DNA from: Thiobacillaceae bacterium
Lineage (GTDB): Bacteria; Pseudomonadota; Gammaproteobacteria; Burkholderiales; Thiobacillaceae
Assembly: GCA_024643305.1 (NCBI GenBank)
Contig: JAHENE010000002.1
Location: forward strand, 1-23,336
Direction: 5' to 3'
DNA length: 23,336 nucleotides
Positions 1-7,940 of the stretch are shown one piece after another. Every line of letters begins with the position of its first letter. The first letter of the stretch is position 1. Position numbers and translations under genes: made by a program. The notes under the pieces are model-generated. The model was not told the DNA's origin. It worked only from the letters and a program-made list of their open reading frames with translations, and searched no databases.

Positions 1-2
1 AG

Positions 3-102
3 GATTTTCCCATCATGCGCCACTGGTACATCGTGCACCGCACCGACAAACGCTTGTCGCCCGTGGCGCAGGCATTCAAGGCTTTCGTGCTGGGGCAGGC
101 GC

Positions 103-110
<8 letters not shown>
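3..110 (+). CDS. LysR-type transcriptional regulator, C-terminal end (partial)
   Basis: Only the last 35 codons are in the window; the gene begins upstream. The visible peptide contains [20 protein letters not shown] and ends AFVLGQAHG. This pattern (a Trp-Tyr beta strand, then K-R-L-S-P-V-A-x-A-F and a short final helix) is typical of the end of the LysR substrate-binding domain, including CbbR- and CysB-like members. The target genes and ligand cannot be told from this fragment. Its stop codon lies inside the start of recQ (8 bases shared, ATGGCTGA), so the two genes are probably co-transcribed. The family call is fairly secure; the subfamily is not. Confidence 0.7.
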
Positions 111-1902
<1,792 letters not shown>

Positions 1903-1906
1903 ATCA

Positions 1907-2755
1907 ATGAAAACACCCCAAAGACTTGAACCTTTGCTTGAAGACGGCCTGATTGACGGTGTCGTGCGCCAGCTCATGAGTGGCAAGGAAGCCATGGTGT
2001 TCGTGGTGCGCTGCGGTGAAGACACGCTCTGCGCCAAGGTTTACAAGGAAGCCAACAAGCGCGCTTTTCGCCAGGCTGTCGATTACACCGAAAACCGCAA
2101 AACCAAGAACAGCCGCCAGGCGCGCGCGATGTCCAAGGGCACCAAGTATGGCCGCCAGGCGCAGGAAGAAGCCTGGCAAAGCGCCGAAGTCGATGCGCTG
2201 TACCGGCTGGCTGCTGCTGGTGTGCGTGTGCCCAGGCCGTACAACTTCCACGAAGGCGTGCTGCTGATGGAGTTGGTGACCGATGCGGAAGGCGATGCCG
2301 CGCCGCGGCTCAATGATGTGACATTCACTGAAGATGAAGCCTGCACGCATCACCGCAGCCTGATGACGGAAGTCGTGCGCATGCTATGCGCCGGGGTTAT
2401 CCACGGCGACTTGTCCGAGTACAACATCCTGGTCAGCGTAGACGGTCCGGTGATCATCGATTTGCCGCAGGCGGTGGATGCTGCCGGCAACAATCACGCC
2501 CATGACATGCTGGTGCGCGATGTGAACAACCTGACGACCTACTTCGGGCAGTTCGCGCCAGCGCTGTTGGCGACACAGTATGCTGAGGAGATATGGGCTT
2601 TGTATGAACACGGCGATCTGCATCCGGAAGCCGAGCTGACTGGCCGCTTCGAACAGATCCTGCCGCCGGTTGATCTGGATGGTGTTGTGCGGGAGATCGA
2701 GGACGCCAAGTCTGCCGAGGCTGCGCGTTTGTTGCGCTTGCAGGAGTTGGGGTAA
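1907..2755 (+). CDS. RIO1-family atypical serine/threonine protein kinase
   Basis: A 282-residue RIO-fold kinase. Visible signatures are the nucleotide loop SGKEAMVF (25-32), the phosphate-anchoring lysine in CAKVYK (Lys44), the catalytic loop HGDLSEYNIL (166-175, with Asp168 and Asn173), and the metal-binding IIDLPQAVD with Asp185 in place of a DFG motif. Archaeal and eukaryotic RIO1 proteins act in small-subunit ribosome maturation. Proteobacterial homologues such as the P. aeruginosa PA4780 type are active kinases of poorly defined function. It starts 4 bases after recQ, so it is probably in the same transcript. An acidic protein of unknown function follows 35 bases later. The family call is confident; the substrate is unknown. 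Confidence 0.92.
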   Translation: MKTPQRLEPLLEDGLIDGVVRQLMSGKEAMVFVVRCGEDTLCAKVYKEANKRAFRQAVDYTENRKTKNSRQARAMSKGTKYGRQAQEEAWQSAEVDALYRLAAAGVRVPRPYNFHEGVLLMELVTDAEGDAAPRLNDVTFTEDEACTHHRSLMTEVVRMLCAGVIHGDLSEYNILVSVDGPVIIDLPQAVDAAGNNHAHDMLVRDVNNLTTYFGQFAPALLATQYAEEIWALYEHGDLHPEAELTGRFEQILPPVDLDGVVREIEDAKSAEAARLLRLQELG

Positions 2756-2790
2756 GGTTTAAATATGGATATTCAATTCAGGAGATTTCA

Positions 2791-3225
2791 GTGGGCATAC
2801 TGACCAACATCGTTGCAGCCGAGGAAGACGAGTTCGCGTCCATTGGCGAATCCTTGCACCCGGTGGACGAATGGAGCGGGATTGAACGGCGCGGCATCGA
2901 CACAGCCAAAATCGCCACGCTGCATTGCCTGCTGACCGGGGATGAGCTCGAGGAAGCGCTGAGCCGATATGAGCCGATCTACGCCAGCATCGAAGATGTT
3001 CTGGTATTGCGCCTGGCCGACGAAGTACTGGAGAAGCTTGCAGAGTTTGACGAAGATGCCCTGGAACGCGTTGCAGAGGAACTGGCCGCGACAGAGGAGT
3101 TCGAGCTGGAGCAGTGGGATGCCGACGAGGTGCAGGACATGGTGATGGCACTTGGCGAACTAGCGCAACTTGCCGAATCACAGGGGCAGGTCTTGTTCGT
3201 GTGGATGCATCCCCTTCAGACATAA
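2791..3225 (+). CDS. Conserved-looking acidic protein of unknown function
   Basis: 144 residues, strongly acidic (runs such as EEDE, EEALSRYEP, FDEDALERVAEEL), with no signal peptide, membrane segment, cysteine motif or catalytic motif that I recognise. The start is GTG, chosen because AGGAG at 2780-2784 lies 6 bases upstream. The protein opens MGILTNIV, has ESLHPVDEWSGIERRGIDT (about residues 19-37), then a mostly helical acidic body, and ends LFVWMHPLQT. The opening and the LHCLLTGD stretch loosely recall small DUF1877-like proteins, but I cannot confirm that. It lies 35 bases after the RIO kinase on the same strand and may be co-transcribed. Codon use resembles the neighbours, so it is very likely a real gene. 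Confidence 0.8.
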   Translation: MGILTNIVAAEEDEFASIGESLHPVDEWSGIERRGIDTAKIATLHCLLTGDELEEALSRYEPIYASIEDVLVLRLADEVLEKLAEFDEDALERVAEELAATEEFELEQWDADEVQDMVMALGELAQLAESQGQVLFVWMHPLQT

Positions 3226-3351
3226 GCCTGTATCCGGTGGATGCGCTAAAAACCCACCCTTTCCCGGGCAACGGCCTATGATCAGCGTGTGACGGGTTGA
3301 CGCGTATTGCACAAGCCCGCGGATTACTTAAACGCTTACAGGAGAACGATC

Positions 3352-3480
3352 ATGGCCAAAGGCCAATTGCGCGGAAACAAGGAAGCCAAGAAACCCAAAA
3401 AGCCGAAAGAGGTTGTTGTTCCGGCGGGGTCATTCGTTGTCCCACAAAAAACAAACAAACCCATTAAACCGCAACGCTGA
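3352..3480 (+). CDS. Very small lysine-rich basic protein
   Basis: A 42-residue reading frame. It starts MAKGQLRGNKEAKKPKKPKE, followed by a short hydrophobic stretch VVVPAGSFVV and another basic tail ending KPIKPQR. About a quarter of the residues are lysine. An AGGAG ribosome-binding site (3340-3344) sits 7 bases before the ATG. The MAKGQ-R-N-K opening resembles small uncharacterised proteins I recall from betaproteobacteria, but I cannot verify the match. No fold or function is evident; nucleic-acid or ribosome binding would suit the charge. The 126-base gap upstream holds a TTGACG hexamer (3297-3302) but no convincing -10 element. A hairpin follows the stop. Confidence 0.7.
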   Translation: MAKGQLRGNKEAKKPKKPKEVVVPAGSFVVPQKTNKPIKPQR

Positions 3481-3486
3481 CTTGTT

Positions 3487-3508
3487 CCCCTTTCCTTGAG
3501 GAGAGGGG
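3487..3508. terminator. Candidate hairpin between two convergent small genes
   Basis: CCCCTTTCC and GGAGAGGGG pair over 9 positions with one G-U wobble around a TTGA loop, starting 6 bases after the stop of the 42-residue gene. There is no T-tract on either strand, so intrinsic termination would be inefficient. It may act as a 3' stabilising hairpin. Confidence 0.35.
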
Positions 3509-3543
3509 CTGGTGCACAAATTCAGCGCCTTAGAAGATTGAAA

Positions 3544-3705
3544 TTACTCGCCAGACATCGGCGGCTGGTTGTGTTGGGTCGGGGAGGGTTCGGCTTCTGG
3601 AGGTGCTTCTGACTCCGAGGTCTTTTTCAGCGCCTTTTCAGCCTTTTTACGCTTTTTCTCCATCTCTCTTTGGCGTTTTTCATATGAGTAGTTCGGTTTT
3701 GCCAC
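3544..3705 (-). CDS. Very small basic protein with acidic/proline tail
   Basis: A 53-residue reading frame on the minus strand. It starts with GTG at 3705 and has AAGGA (AAGGAATGAC then GTG) as ribosome-binding site. The protein opens MAKPNYSYEKRQREMEKKRK, continues with a helical lysine/alanine stretch to about residue 29, then has a low-complexity Ser/Glu/Pro tail ending QPPMSGE. The AKPNYS-EKRQRE opening is a pattern I associate with short uncharacterised proteobacterial proteins, but I cannot verify this. No enzyme motif or membrane segment is present. It is convergent with the 42-residue protein and divergent from ettA. An extra in-frame ATG lies further in (the Met of REMEKK), but the GTG has the better ribosome-binding site. 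Confidence 0.7.
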   Translation of the reverse strand: MAKPNYSYEKRQREMEKKRKKAEKALKKTSESEAPPEAEPSPTQHNQPPMSGE

Positions 3706-3734
3706 GTCATTCCTTATGTTGTTTGCGATATCTA

Positions 3735-3765
3735 GTTTAACCCGGATGCCTCTTCAGGGTTAAAC
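3735..3765. repeat. Perfect inverted repeat in the gap upstream of ettA
   Basis: GTTTAACCC (3735-3743) and GGGTTAAAC (3757-3765) form a perfect 9-bp inverted repeat with a 13-base spacer. It lies between the divergent 53-residue gene (start 3705) and ettA (start 3864). It could be an operator or a leader hairpin. No T-run follows on either strand, so it is unlikely to be a terminator. Confidence 0.6.
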
Positions 3766-3777
3766 CGAGGTTGTGGT

Positions 3778-3801
3778 AGCCGTGTGCCCGCAACGGCTTT
3801 T
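3778..3801 (+). terminator. Terminator-like hairpin in the ettA leader region
   Basis: AGCCGT (3778-3783) pairs with ACGGCT (3793-3798) across a 9-base loop, followed by TTTTCTT. The stem is only 6 bp and the T-run is short. It could be a weak terminator for read-through into ettA, or part of an attenuator. A possible -10 element, GATAAT (3828-3833), lies downstream without a clear -35. Confidence 0.3.
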
Positions 3802-3863
3802 CTTCGCGCAGTTGGACTTCCTTCGCGGATAATACGGTTTTAGTTTTCCCGATAGTTGAGTAA

Positions 3864-5528
3864 ATGGCCCAATACGTCATGTCCATGCTCCGCGTGAGCA
3901 AAATCGTTCCACCCAAGCGGCAGATTATCAAAGATATTTCCCTGTCCTTCTTTCCAGGCGCCAAGATCGGCCTGCTGGGCCTGAACGGCTCTGGCAAGTC
4001 TACCGTGTTGCGCATCATGGCTGGTGCCGACAAGGAATTCGAAGGCGAAGTGCAGTGGCAGCCAGGCGTTTCCATTGGCTATCTGCCGCAGGAACCGCAG
4101 CTCGATCCGGACAAGACCGTGCGCGAGGAAGTGGAAGCGGGCTTGGGTGAAGTGATGGAGGCGCAGAAAAAACTGGAAGCAGTTTATGCCGCCTATGCTG
4201 AGCCCGACGCAGATTTTGACAAGCTGGCCGAAGAGCAGGCGCGGCTGGAAGCGATTATTGCGACTTCGGGCGCAGACGCGGAAACGCAACTGGAAATCGC
4301 AGCGGATGCACTGAGACTGCCGCCGTGGGATGCCAAAATCGGCCCGCTCTCTGGCGGTGAGAAGCGCCGTGTGGCGCTGTGCAAACTCTTGCTATCCAAG
4401 CCCGACATGCTGCTGCTGGATGAACCCACCAACCACCTCGATGCCGAGTCGGTGGAATGGCTGGAGCAGTTTCTGGTGCGCTTCCCCGGCACCGTGGTGG
4501 CCATTACCCACGACCGCTACTTCCTGGACAACGCCGCCGAGTGGATTCTTGAACTCGACCGCGGCCATGGTATTCCCTGGAAAGGCAACTATTCCACTTG
4601 GCTGGAACAGAAGGAAGCGCGTCTGGAGCAGGAAAACAAGCAAATCGACGCACACATGAAGGCCATGAAGCAGGAACTGGAATGGGTGCGCCAGAACCCC
4701 AAGGCGCGTCAGGCCAAGAGCAAGGCACGGATTGCCCGCTTCGAGGAGCTGAGTTCGCACGAGTACCAGAAACGTAACGAAACCCAGGAAATCTTCATTC
4801 CACCGGGCGAACGCCTGGGCGACAAGGTCATCGAATTTAACGGCGTGTCCAAGGGCTTTGGCGACCGCCTGTTGATCGACAACCTGTCCTTCTCCATTCC
4901 GCCCGGCGCCATCGTCGGCGTCATCGGCCCCAACGGCGCGGGCAAGTCCACGCTGTTCCGTATGGTCATGGGCAAGGAACAGCCGGACAGCGGCGAAATC
5001 GTGATTGGTCCGACGGTCAAGGTTGCCGCCGTCGACCAGAGCCGCGAAGGGCTGGCGGGCGACAAGACCGTGTTCGAGGAAGTTGCCGAAGGGCGCGACA
5101 TTCTGACCGTTGGCAGATTTGAAATGCCCAGCCGTGCTTATCTGGGACGGTTCAACTTCAAGGGCGGCGATCAGCAGAAGATCGTCGGCAACCTCTCAGG
5201 CGGCGAGCGCGGGCGGCTGCACCTTGCCAAGACCCTTATTGCCGGCGGCAATGTGCTGCTGCTGGATGAACCTTCAAACGACCTGGATGTGGAAACCCTG
5301 CGCGCGCTGGAAGATGCGCTGCTGGAGTTTCCCGGCTGCGTGCTGGTGACTTCGCATGACCGTTGGTTCCTTGACCGTATCGCCACACACATTTTGGCTG
5401 CGGAAGGCGATTCGCAGTGGACCTTCTTCAATGGCAACTACCAAGAATACGAGGCCGACAAGAAGAAGCGTCTGGGTGAAGAGGGCGCCAAGCCGAAGCG
5501 GATTCGCTACAAGCCGATCAGCCGGTAA
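3864..5528 (+). CDS. ettA: ABC-F translation factor EttA (energy-dependent translational throttle)
   Basis: A 554-residue soluble ABC-F protein with two ATP-binding cassettes and no membrane segments. EttA binds the ribosomal E site and gates the first elongation step according to the ATP/ADP ratio. Cassette 1: Walker A GLNGSGKST (39-47), signature LSGGEKRR (162-169), Walker B LLLDEPTNHLD (183-193). Cassette 2: Walker A GPNGAGKST (355-363), LSGGERGR (444-451), LLLDEPSNDLD (465-475). The catalytic glutamates are Glu187 and Glu469. A short arm insertion (about 90-135) and a charged linker (about 245-310) are in the expected places; length and the MAQYVMSM opening match E. coli EttA (555). It is a single-gene unit with its own leader and a hairpin terminator. 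Confidence 0.96.
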   Translation: MAQYVMSMLRVSKIVPPKRQIIKDISLSFFPGAKIGLLGLNGSGKSTVLRIMAGADKEFEGEVQWQPGVSIGYLPQEPQLDPDKTVREEVEAGLGEVMEAQKKLEAVYAAYAEPDADFDKLAEEQARLEAIIATSGADAETQLEIAADALRLPPWDAKIGPLSGGEKRRVALCKLLLSKPDMLLLDEPTNHLDAESVEWLEQFLVRFPGTVVAITHDRYFLDNAAEWILELDRGHGIPWKGNYSTWLEQKEARLEQENKQIDAHMKAMKQELEWVRQNPKARQAKSKARIARFEELSSHEYQKRNETQEIFIPPGERLGDKVIEFNGVSKGFGDRLLIDNLSFSIPPGAIVGVIGPNGAGKSTLFRMVMGKEQPDSGEIVIGPTVKVAAVDQSREGLAGDKTVFEEVAEGRDILTVGRFEMPSRAYLGRFNFKGGDQQKIVGNLSGGERGRLHLAKTLIAGGNVLLLDEPSNDLDVETLRALEDALLEFPGCVLVTSHDRWFLDRIATHILAAEGDSQWTFFNGNYQEYEADKKKRLGEEGAKPKRIRYKPISR

Positions 5529-5598
5529 CTGGCAGGCCTGCCTTGGTTTGAAGTGACAAGATTAATAGTGGCTTTTAGGTGTGGTTTTCCAAATCAAA

Positions 5599-5619
5599 GA
5601 CGCCCGCAATGCGGGCGTC
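5599..5619. terminator. Bidirectional intrinsic terminator between ettA and cytochrome c
   Basis: GACGCCCGC and GCGGGCGTC form a perfect 9-bp GC-rich stem around an AAT loop. On the minus strand it is followed by TTTGATTTGG, a usable T-rich tract for the cytochrome gene. On the plus strand, the side of ettA, the following sequence is only weakly T-rich. The convergent position supports a shared terminator. Confidence 0.8.
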
Positions 5620-5635
5620 GATAGTCTTCGAGTGA

Positions 5636-6082
5636 TTACTTAACCTGTATGCGATTCAGGTAATCAATTAGGTAGAGTATGCGGCTCCGCGCATACATCT
5701 CCCCATCGTAGTAAGGCGAGTCCATGTAGTACTCGGCTGCTTTCGCTTTGTCGCTGCTGTACCGATAGCCCCAGGCAGGCATGTCACGGTCGCCGTGGGC
5801 CTTTACCATGACGCGTCCATCAATAACCGAATAGACACGGTCAGTGGGGAAGACACCGCCATTCTTTTTCGTGAGCGTTGTCAGGTCAGCTGGTGCAGTC
5901 TTGAGAAGATCGTTGATGGCGCCAGTGCCTTTGCCATCCTTGCCATGGCACAAGGCGCAGCTGTTCAGATATTCGGTTTTGCCAGGGTCTTTTTTTGAAG
6001 CCTTGTCATCCGCCGCGACGTAACTGCTTAATCCTGCCAGCAGTGCTGCTATGAGTATGGTACTTGAGTGGTTGCGCTTCAT
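5636..6082 (-). CDS. Small periplasmic class I c-type cytochrome
   Basis: 148 residues with a Sec signal peptide (basic MKRNHSS, hydrophobic core TILIAALLAGLSS, likely cleavage after YVAA near residue 24). There is one haem-binding site, CALCH (42-46). Met101 in DRDMPAWG is the probable sixth ligand. The C-terminal helix ends ILYLIDYLNRIQVK. It is an electron carrier of the periplasm; the partner is unknown. I chose the start at 6082 because GGAGAGGA (6085-6092) precedes it and the signal peptide follows directly. Upstream in-frame codons would add a cysteine-rich stretch with no signal-peptide logic. The region after the Met ligand is unusually tyrosine-rich. It is convergent with ettA and divergent from the YhcH-family gene. 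Confidence 0.9.
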   Translation of the reverse strand: MKRNHSSTILIAALLAGLSSYVAADDKASKKDPGKTEYLNSCALCHGKDGKGTGAINDLLKTAPADLTTLTKKNGGVFPTDRVYSVIDGRVMVKAHGDRDMPAWGYRYSSDKAKAAEYYMDSPYYDGEMYARSRILYLIDYLNRIQVK

Positions 6083-6192
6083 TGTCCTCTCCATTGATCG
6101 AACCTGGTTGAGTAAACGATAAAACAGACTATCCAATCTAGTCAGACTTTGAAGAAAGACAAGCCGAAATCCATAGGGCCATGCCGATCGAT

Positions 6193-6230
6193 GTTTGCAG
6201 GGGCAGCAATTAGGAAAGCACTCTGCAAAC
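6193..6230. repeat. Operator-like inverted repeat between cytochrome c and the YhcH-family gene
   Basis: GTTTGCAG (6193-6200) and CTGCAAAC (6223-6230) are perfect 8-base inverted arms separated by 22 bases. The right arm ends one base before the TATAAT hexamer of the rightward promoter, so a protein bound here would overlap the promoter. The matching regulator is unknown. Confidence 0.5.
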
Positions 6231-6237
6231 GTATAAT
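6210..6237 (+). promoter_or_regulatory. Candidate sigma-70 promoter of the YhcH-family gene
   Basis: A perfect -10 hexamer TATAAT at 6232-6237, with a poor -35 (TTAGGA, 6210-6215) at 16-base spacing. Transcription would start near 6244 and give a leader of about 48 bases. The weak -35 and the flanking inverted repeat suggest the promoter may need an activator or be repressed. Confidence 0.4.
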
Positions 6238-6291
6238 TTGCCTTTGTTAACAATGAGTCTGGCATGTACGGCCAACCAAACGGATAAGCAT

Positions 6292-6738
6292 ATGATTCTG
6301 TCTACACTGCCTGACGCTGATCGGTATTGCGCACTGCACCCGTTGTTTGCACGTGCCTTCGAATATCTGCGTGCTACGGATTTGAAATCACTCGCGCCAG
6401 GAAAGCACTTGGTGCAAGGCGAAGAATTGTTTGCCATCGTCGAAGCCTGTACCGGCCGCACGCGAGCTGAGGCAAAACTGGAATGCCATCGCCGCTACAT
6501 CGACATCCAGTTGCTGCTTGAAGGCGTGGACGAGATGGGCTGGAAGACGCTGGCTGAATGTGTTGACCCAAGGACGGATTACGATGAGGCCAGCGACATA
6601 CGTTTTTTCAACGACTCACCGTCAAGCTGGATAGCAACACCAGCAAAATCGTTCTGCATTTTTTTCCCCGATGATGCGCACGCGCCGCTGGTGAGCGATG
6701 GCATGATCCACAAGGTAGTGATGAAGATTGCTGTTTAA
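6292..6738 (+). CDS. YhcH/YjgK/YiaL family protein (NanQ-like sugar anomerase fold)
   Basis: 148 residues, the usual length for this cupin-like family, which includes E. coli NanQ (YhcH), a sialic-acid anomerase. Family signatures are the metal-site stretch ECHRRYIDIQLLLEG (64-78; Glu64 and His66 are probable ligands) and FFPDDAHAP (124-132, His130). The ATG at 6292 was chosen because the family opens with a short M-I-x-x-T-L strand and GGATAAG lies just upstream. Earlier TTG (6238) and ATG (6253) codons lack ribosome-binding sites. No sugar transport or sialate genes are nearby, so the substrate here is unknown. Its stop codon overlaps that of slyX on the other strand in a shared TTAA. Confidence 0.85.
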   Translation: MILSTLPDADRYCALHPLFARAFEYLRATDLKSLAPGKHLVQGEELFAIVEACTGRTRAEAKLECHRRYIDIQLLLEGVDEMGWKTLAECVDPRTDYDEASDIRFFNDSPSSWIATPAKSFCIFFPDDAHAPLVSDGMIHKVVMKIAV

Positions 6739-6938
6739 TAATGTGGCGGAATCTCCTCGCGCGGCGTCGAAGACCCGTCGGGTTGGTTGTCACGAATCTG
6801 CTGATGGAGCAACCGCAGCTGTTCCTGCAGGCTGTCGATCTGCCGCTGCTGGCGGATGACAGTCTGGTTGAGCGTTTCAAGCAAGTCTTCGGCAAACGTG
6901 AACTTGGTTTCGAGTTCGGTGATGCGGGATTCGCTCAT
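6735..6938 (-). CDS. slyX: SlyX family protein
   Basis: 67 residues, as expected for SlyX (about 70). An almost continuous coiled coil runs from residue 3 to about 52 (ITELETKFTFAEDLLETLNQ, then RQQRQIDSLQEQLRLLHQQI). It ends in the family's Pro-rich tail REEIPPHY. In E. coli slyX lies near slyD and its function is unknown. Here it follows the tlpA-like gene, and its ATG overlaps the TGA of that gene (ATGA), indicating translational coupling. At the other end it shares four bases (TTAA, 6735-6738) with the stop of the convergent YhcH-family gene. Confidence 0.9.
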   Translation of the reverse strand: MSESRITELETKFTFAEDLLETLNQTVIRQQRQIDSLQEQLRLLHQQIRDNQPDGSSTPREEIPPHY

Positions 6939-7531
6939 GGGCGCTGGCCTTTGGAAAGCAAGGGGAGAACAAGTTTTTCCAGACGAGGGTAATGCACTTG
7001 GCCGTCGATCTTGTTGCGAATGACGCCATCTGCATCGATGATAAAAGATGTAGGAATACTGTCCGCGCGTCCGAAAGCGGCATAGATGCTGGGGTCCATG
7101 GGGGCGGCCATGAAGCCGTAGCCATGCTCTTTTATGTATTGGACGACCTTTTCCGGCGGGTCGTCCACGCTGATGGCCAGCACTTCGAAACCCTGGGCGC
7201 GGCGATCTTTCCAGAATTCCTCGATCACCGGCATTTCCTTCAGGCAATACGGGCACCAGGTGGCCCAGTAGTTGATCAGCACGACCTTGCCCTTTAGTTG
7301 TTCTGAAGTCAGTGTGCGGCCGTCGCTGAGCTGCACGGACCATGCTGGCGCCGCACGGTTCTCCTCGGTGACAGTGGCGGGCGGGCGGTACCAGAAATAA
7401 GTGAATGCCAGCACCAGCACCAGGGTGATGCCGTGGTTGCGCAGTAATGACTTCCAGCGCGGAATGTGCTTTGGCAAATCGGGCAGGGCAGAAGGGTTAG
7501 AATGCGGGTTTTGAATTTCGGGTTCAGCCAT
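6935..7531 (-). CDS. TlpA/ResA-like membrane-anchored thioredoxin
   Basis: 198 residues from the ATG at 7531. An N-terminal cytoplasmic tail precedes one membrane helix (ITLVLVLAFTYFWY, about residues 35-48). A periplasmic AhpC/TSA-type thioredoxin domain follows, with the active site WATWCPYC (residues 89-96) and the cis-proline region SIPTSFIIDADG. Proteins of this group reduce apocytochrome c cysteines or other periplasmic disulphides; ScsD/TlpA is the closest style. The nearby c-type cytochrome and HemJ-like gene fit that role, but this is inference. The gene is divergent from hemJ, and the two ATG codons share the palindrome CATG (7529-7532). A TTG four codons upstream is a less likely start. 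Confidence 0.88.
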   Translation of the reverse strand: MAEPEIQNPHSNPSALPDLPKHIPRWKSLLRNHGITLVLVLAFTYFWYRPPATVTEENRAAPAWSVQLSDGRTLTSEQLKGKVVLINYWATWCPYCLKEMPVIEEFWKDRRAQGFEVLAISVDDPPEKVVQYIKEHGYGFMAAPMDPSIYAAFGRADSIPTSFIIDADGVIRNKIDGQVHYPRLEKLVLPLLSKGQRP

Positions 7532-7940
7532 GCTGTGGATCAAGTCGTTTCATGTCGTGATGATGGTGAGCTGGTTCGCGGGGCTGTTCTACCTGCCGCG
7601 AATTTTCGTGAATCTGGCCATGGAGCCCAATGAGGCTGCCTACAGAAGGCTGCTTCACATGGCAGGGAAATTGTACAGGTTTGTTACGCCCATCATGCTC
7701 CTGGCGCTGGCATCCGGAATCTGGCTCTGGGTGGAATACTGGCTCCCGACACCTGTTTGGTTGTGGGTGAAGGTGGCGTTGGTTGTCGGTCTGGTGGGTT
7801 ACCATCACATGTGCAAGAGCCTGCTTAAAAAATTCCAGGCGCGCACCAATAGCCGTGGTCATGTGTGGTTTCGCTGGTTTAATGAAGTGCCTGTCCTGAT
7901 TCTGATTGCAGTCGTTATTCTCGTCGTGGTGAAGCCCTAA
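7530..7940 (+). CDS. hemJ: HemJ-like protoporphyrinogen oxidase (UPF0093/CopD-like membrane protein)
   Basis: 136 residues with four likely membrane helices. It opens MLWIKSFHVVMMVSWFAGLF, with the family's conserved N-terminal His8 and the WFAGLFYLPRIFV motif. A second block, WLWVKVALVVGLVGYHHM, and the ending RWFNEVPVLILIAVVILVVV are also typical. HemJ converts protoporphyrinogen IX to protoporphyrin IX in bacteria lacking HemG or HemY. The start codon overlaps that of the divergent tlpA-like gene and has no clear Shine-Dalgarno sequence. The next gene, the methyltransferase, begins at the very next base after the TAA. Confidence 0.88.
   Translation: MLWIKSFHVVMMVSWFAGLFYLPRIFVNLAMEPNEAAYRRLLHMAGKLYRFVTPIMLLALASGIWLWVEYWLPTPVWLWVKVALVVGLVGYHHMCKSLLKKFQARTNSRGHVWFRWFNEVPVLILIAVVILVVVKP

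Noticed and set aside
3297..3330. Promoter for the 42-residue gene: TTGACG with TTACTT or TACTTA
   Set aside because: The -35 is good, but the only AT-rich -10 candidates lie 21-22 bases away, too far for a sigma-70 promoter.
6083..6265. Longer N-terminus for the cytochrome c gene (61 extra codons)
   Set aside because: The extension holds cysteine-rich, non-signal sequence. The ATG at 6082 has GGAGAGGA upstream and begins a normal signal peptide.
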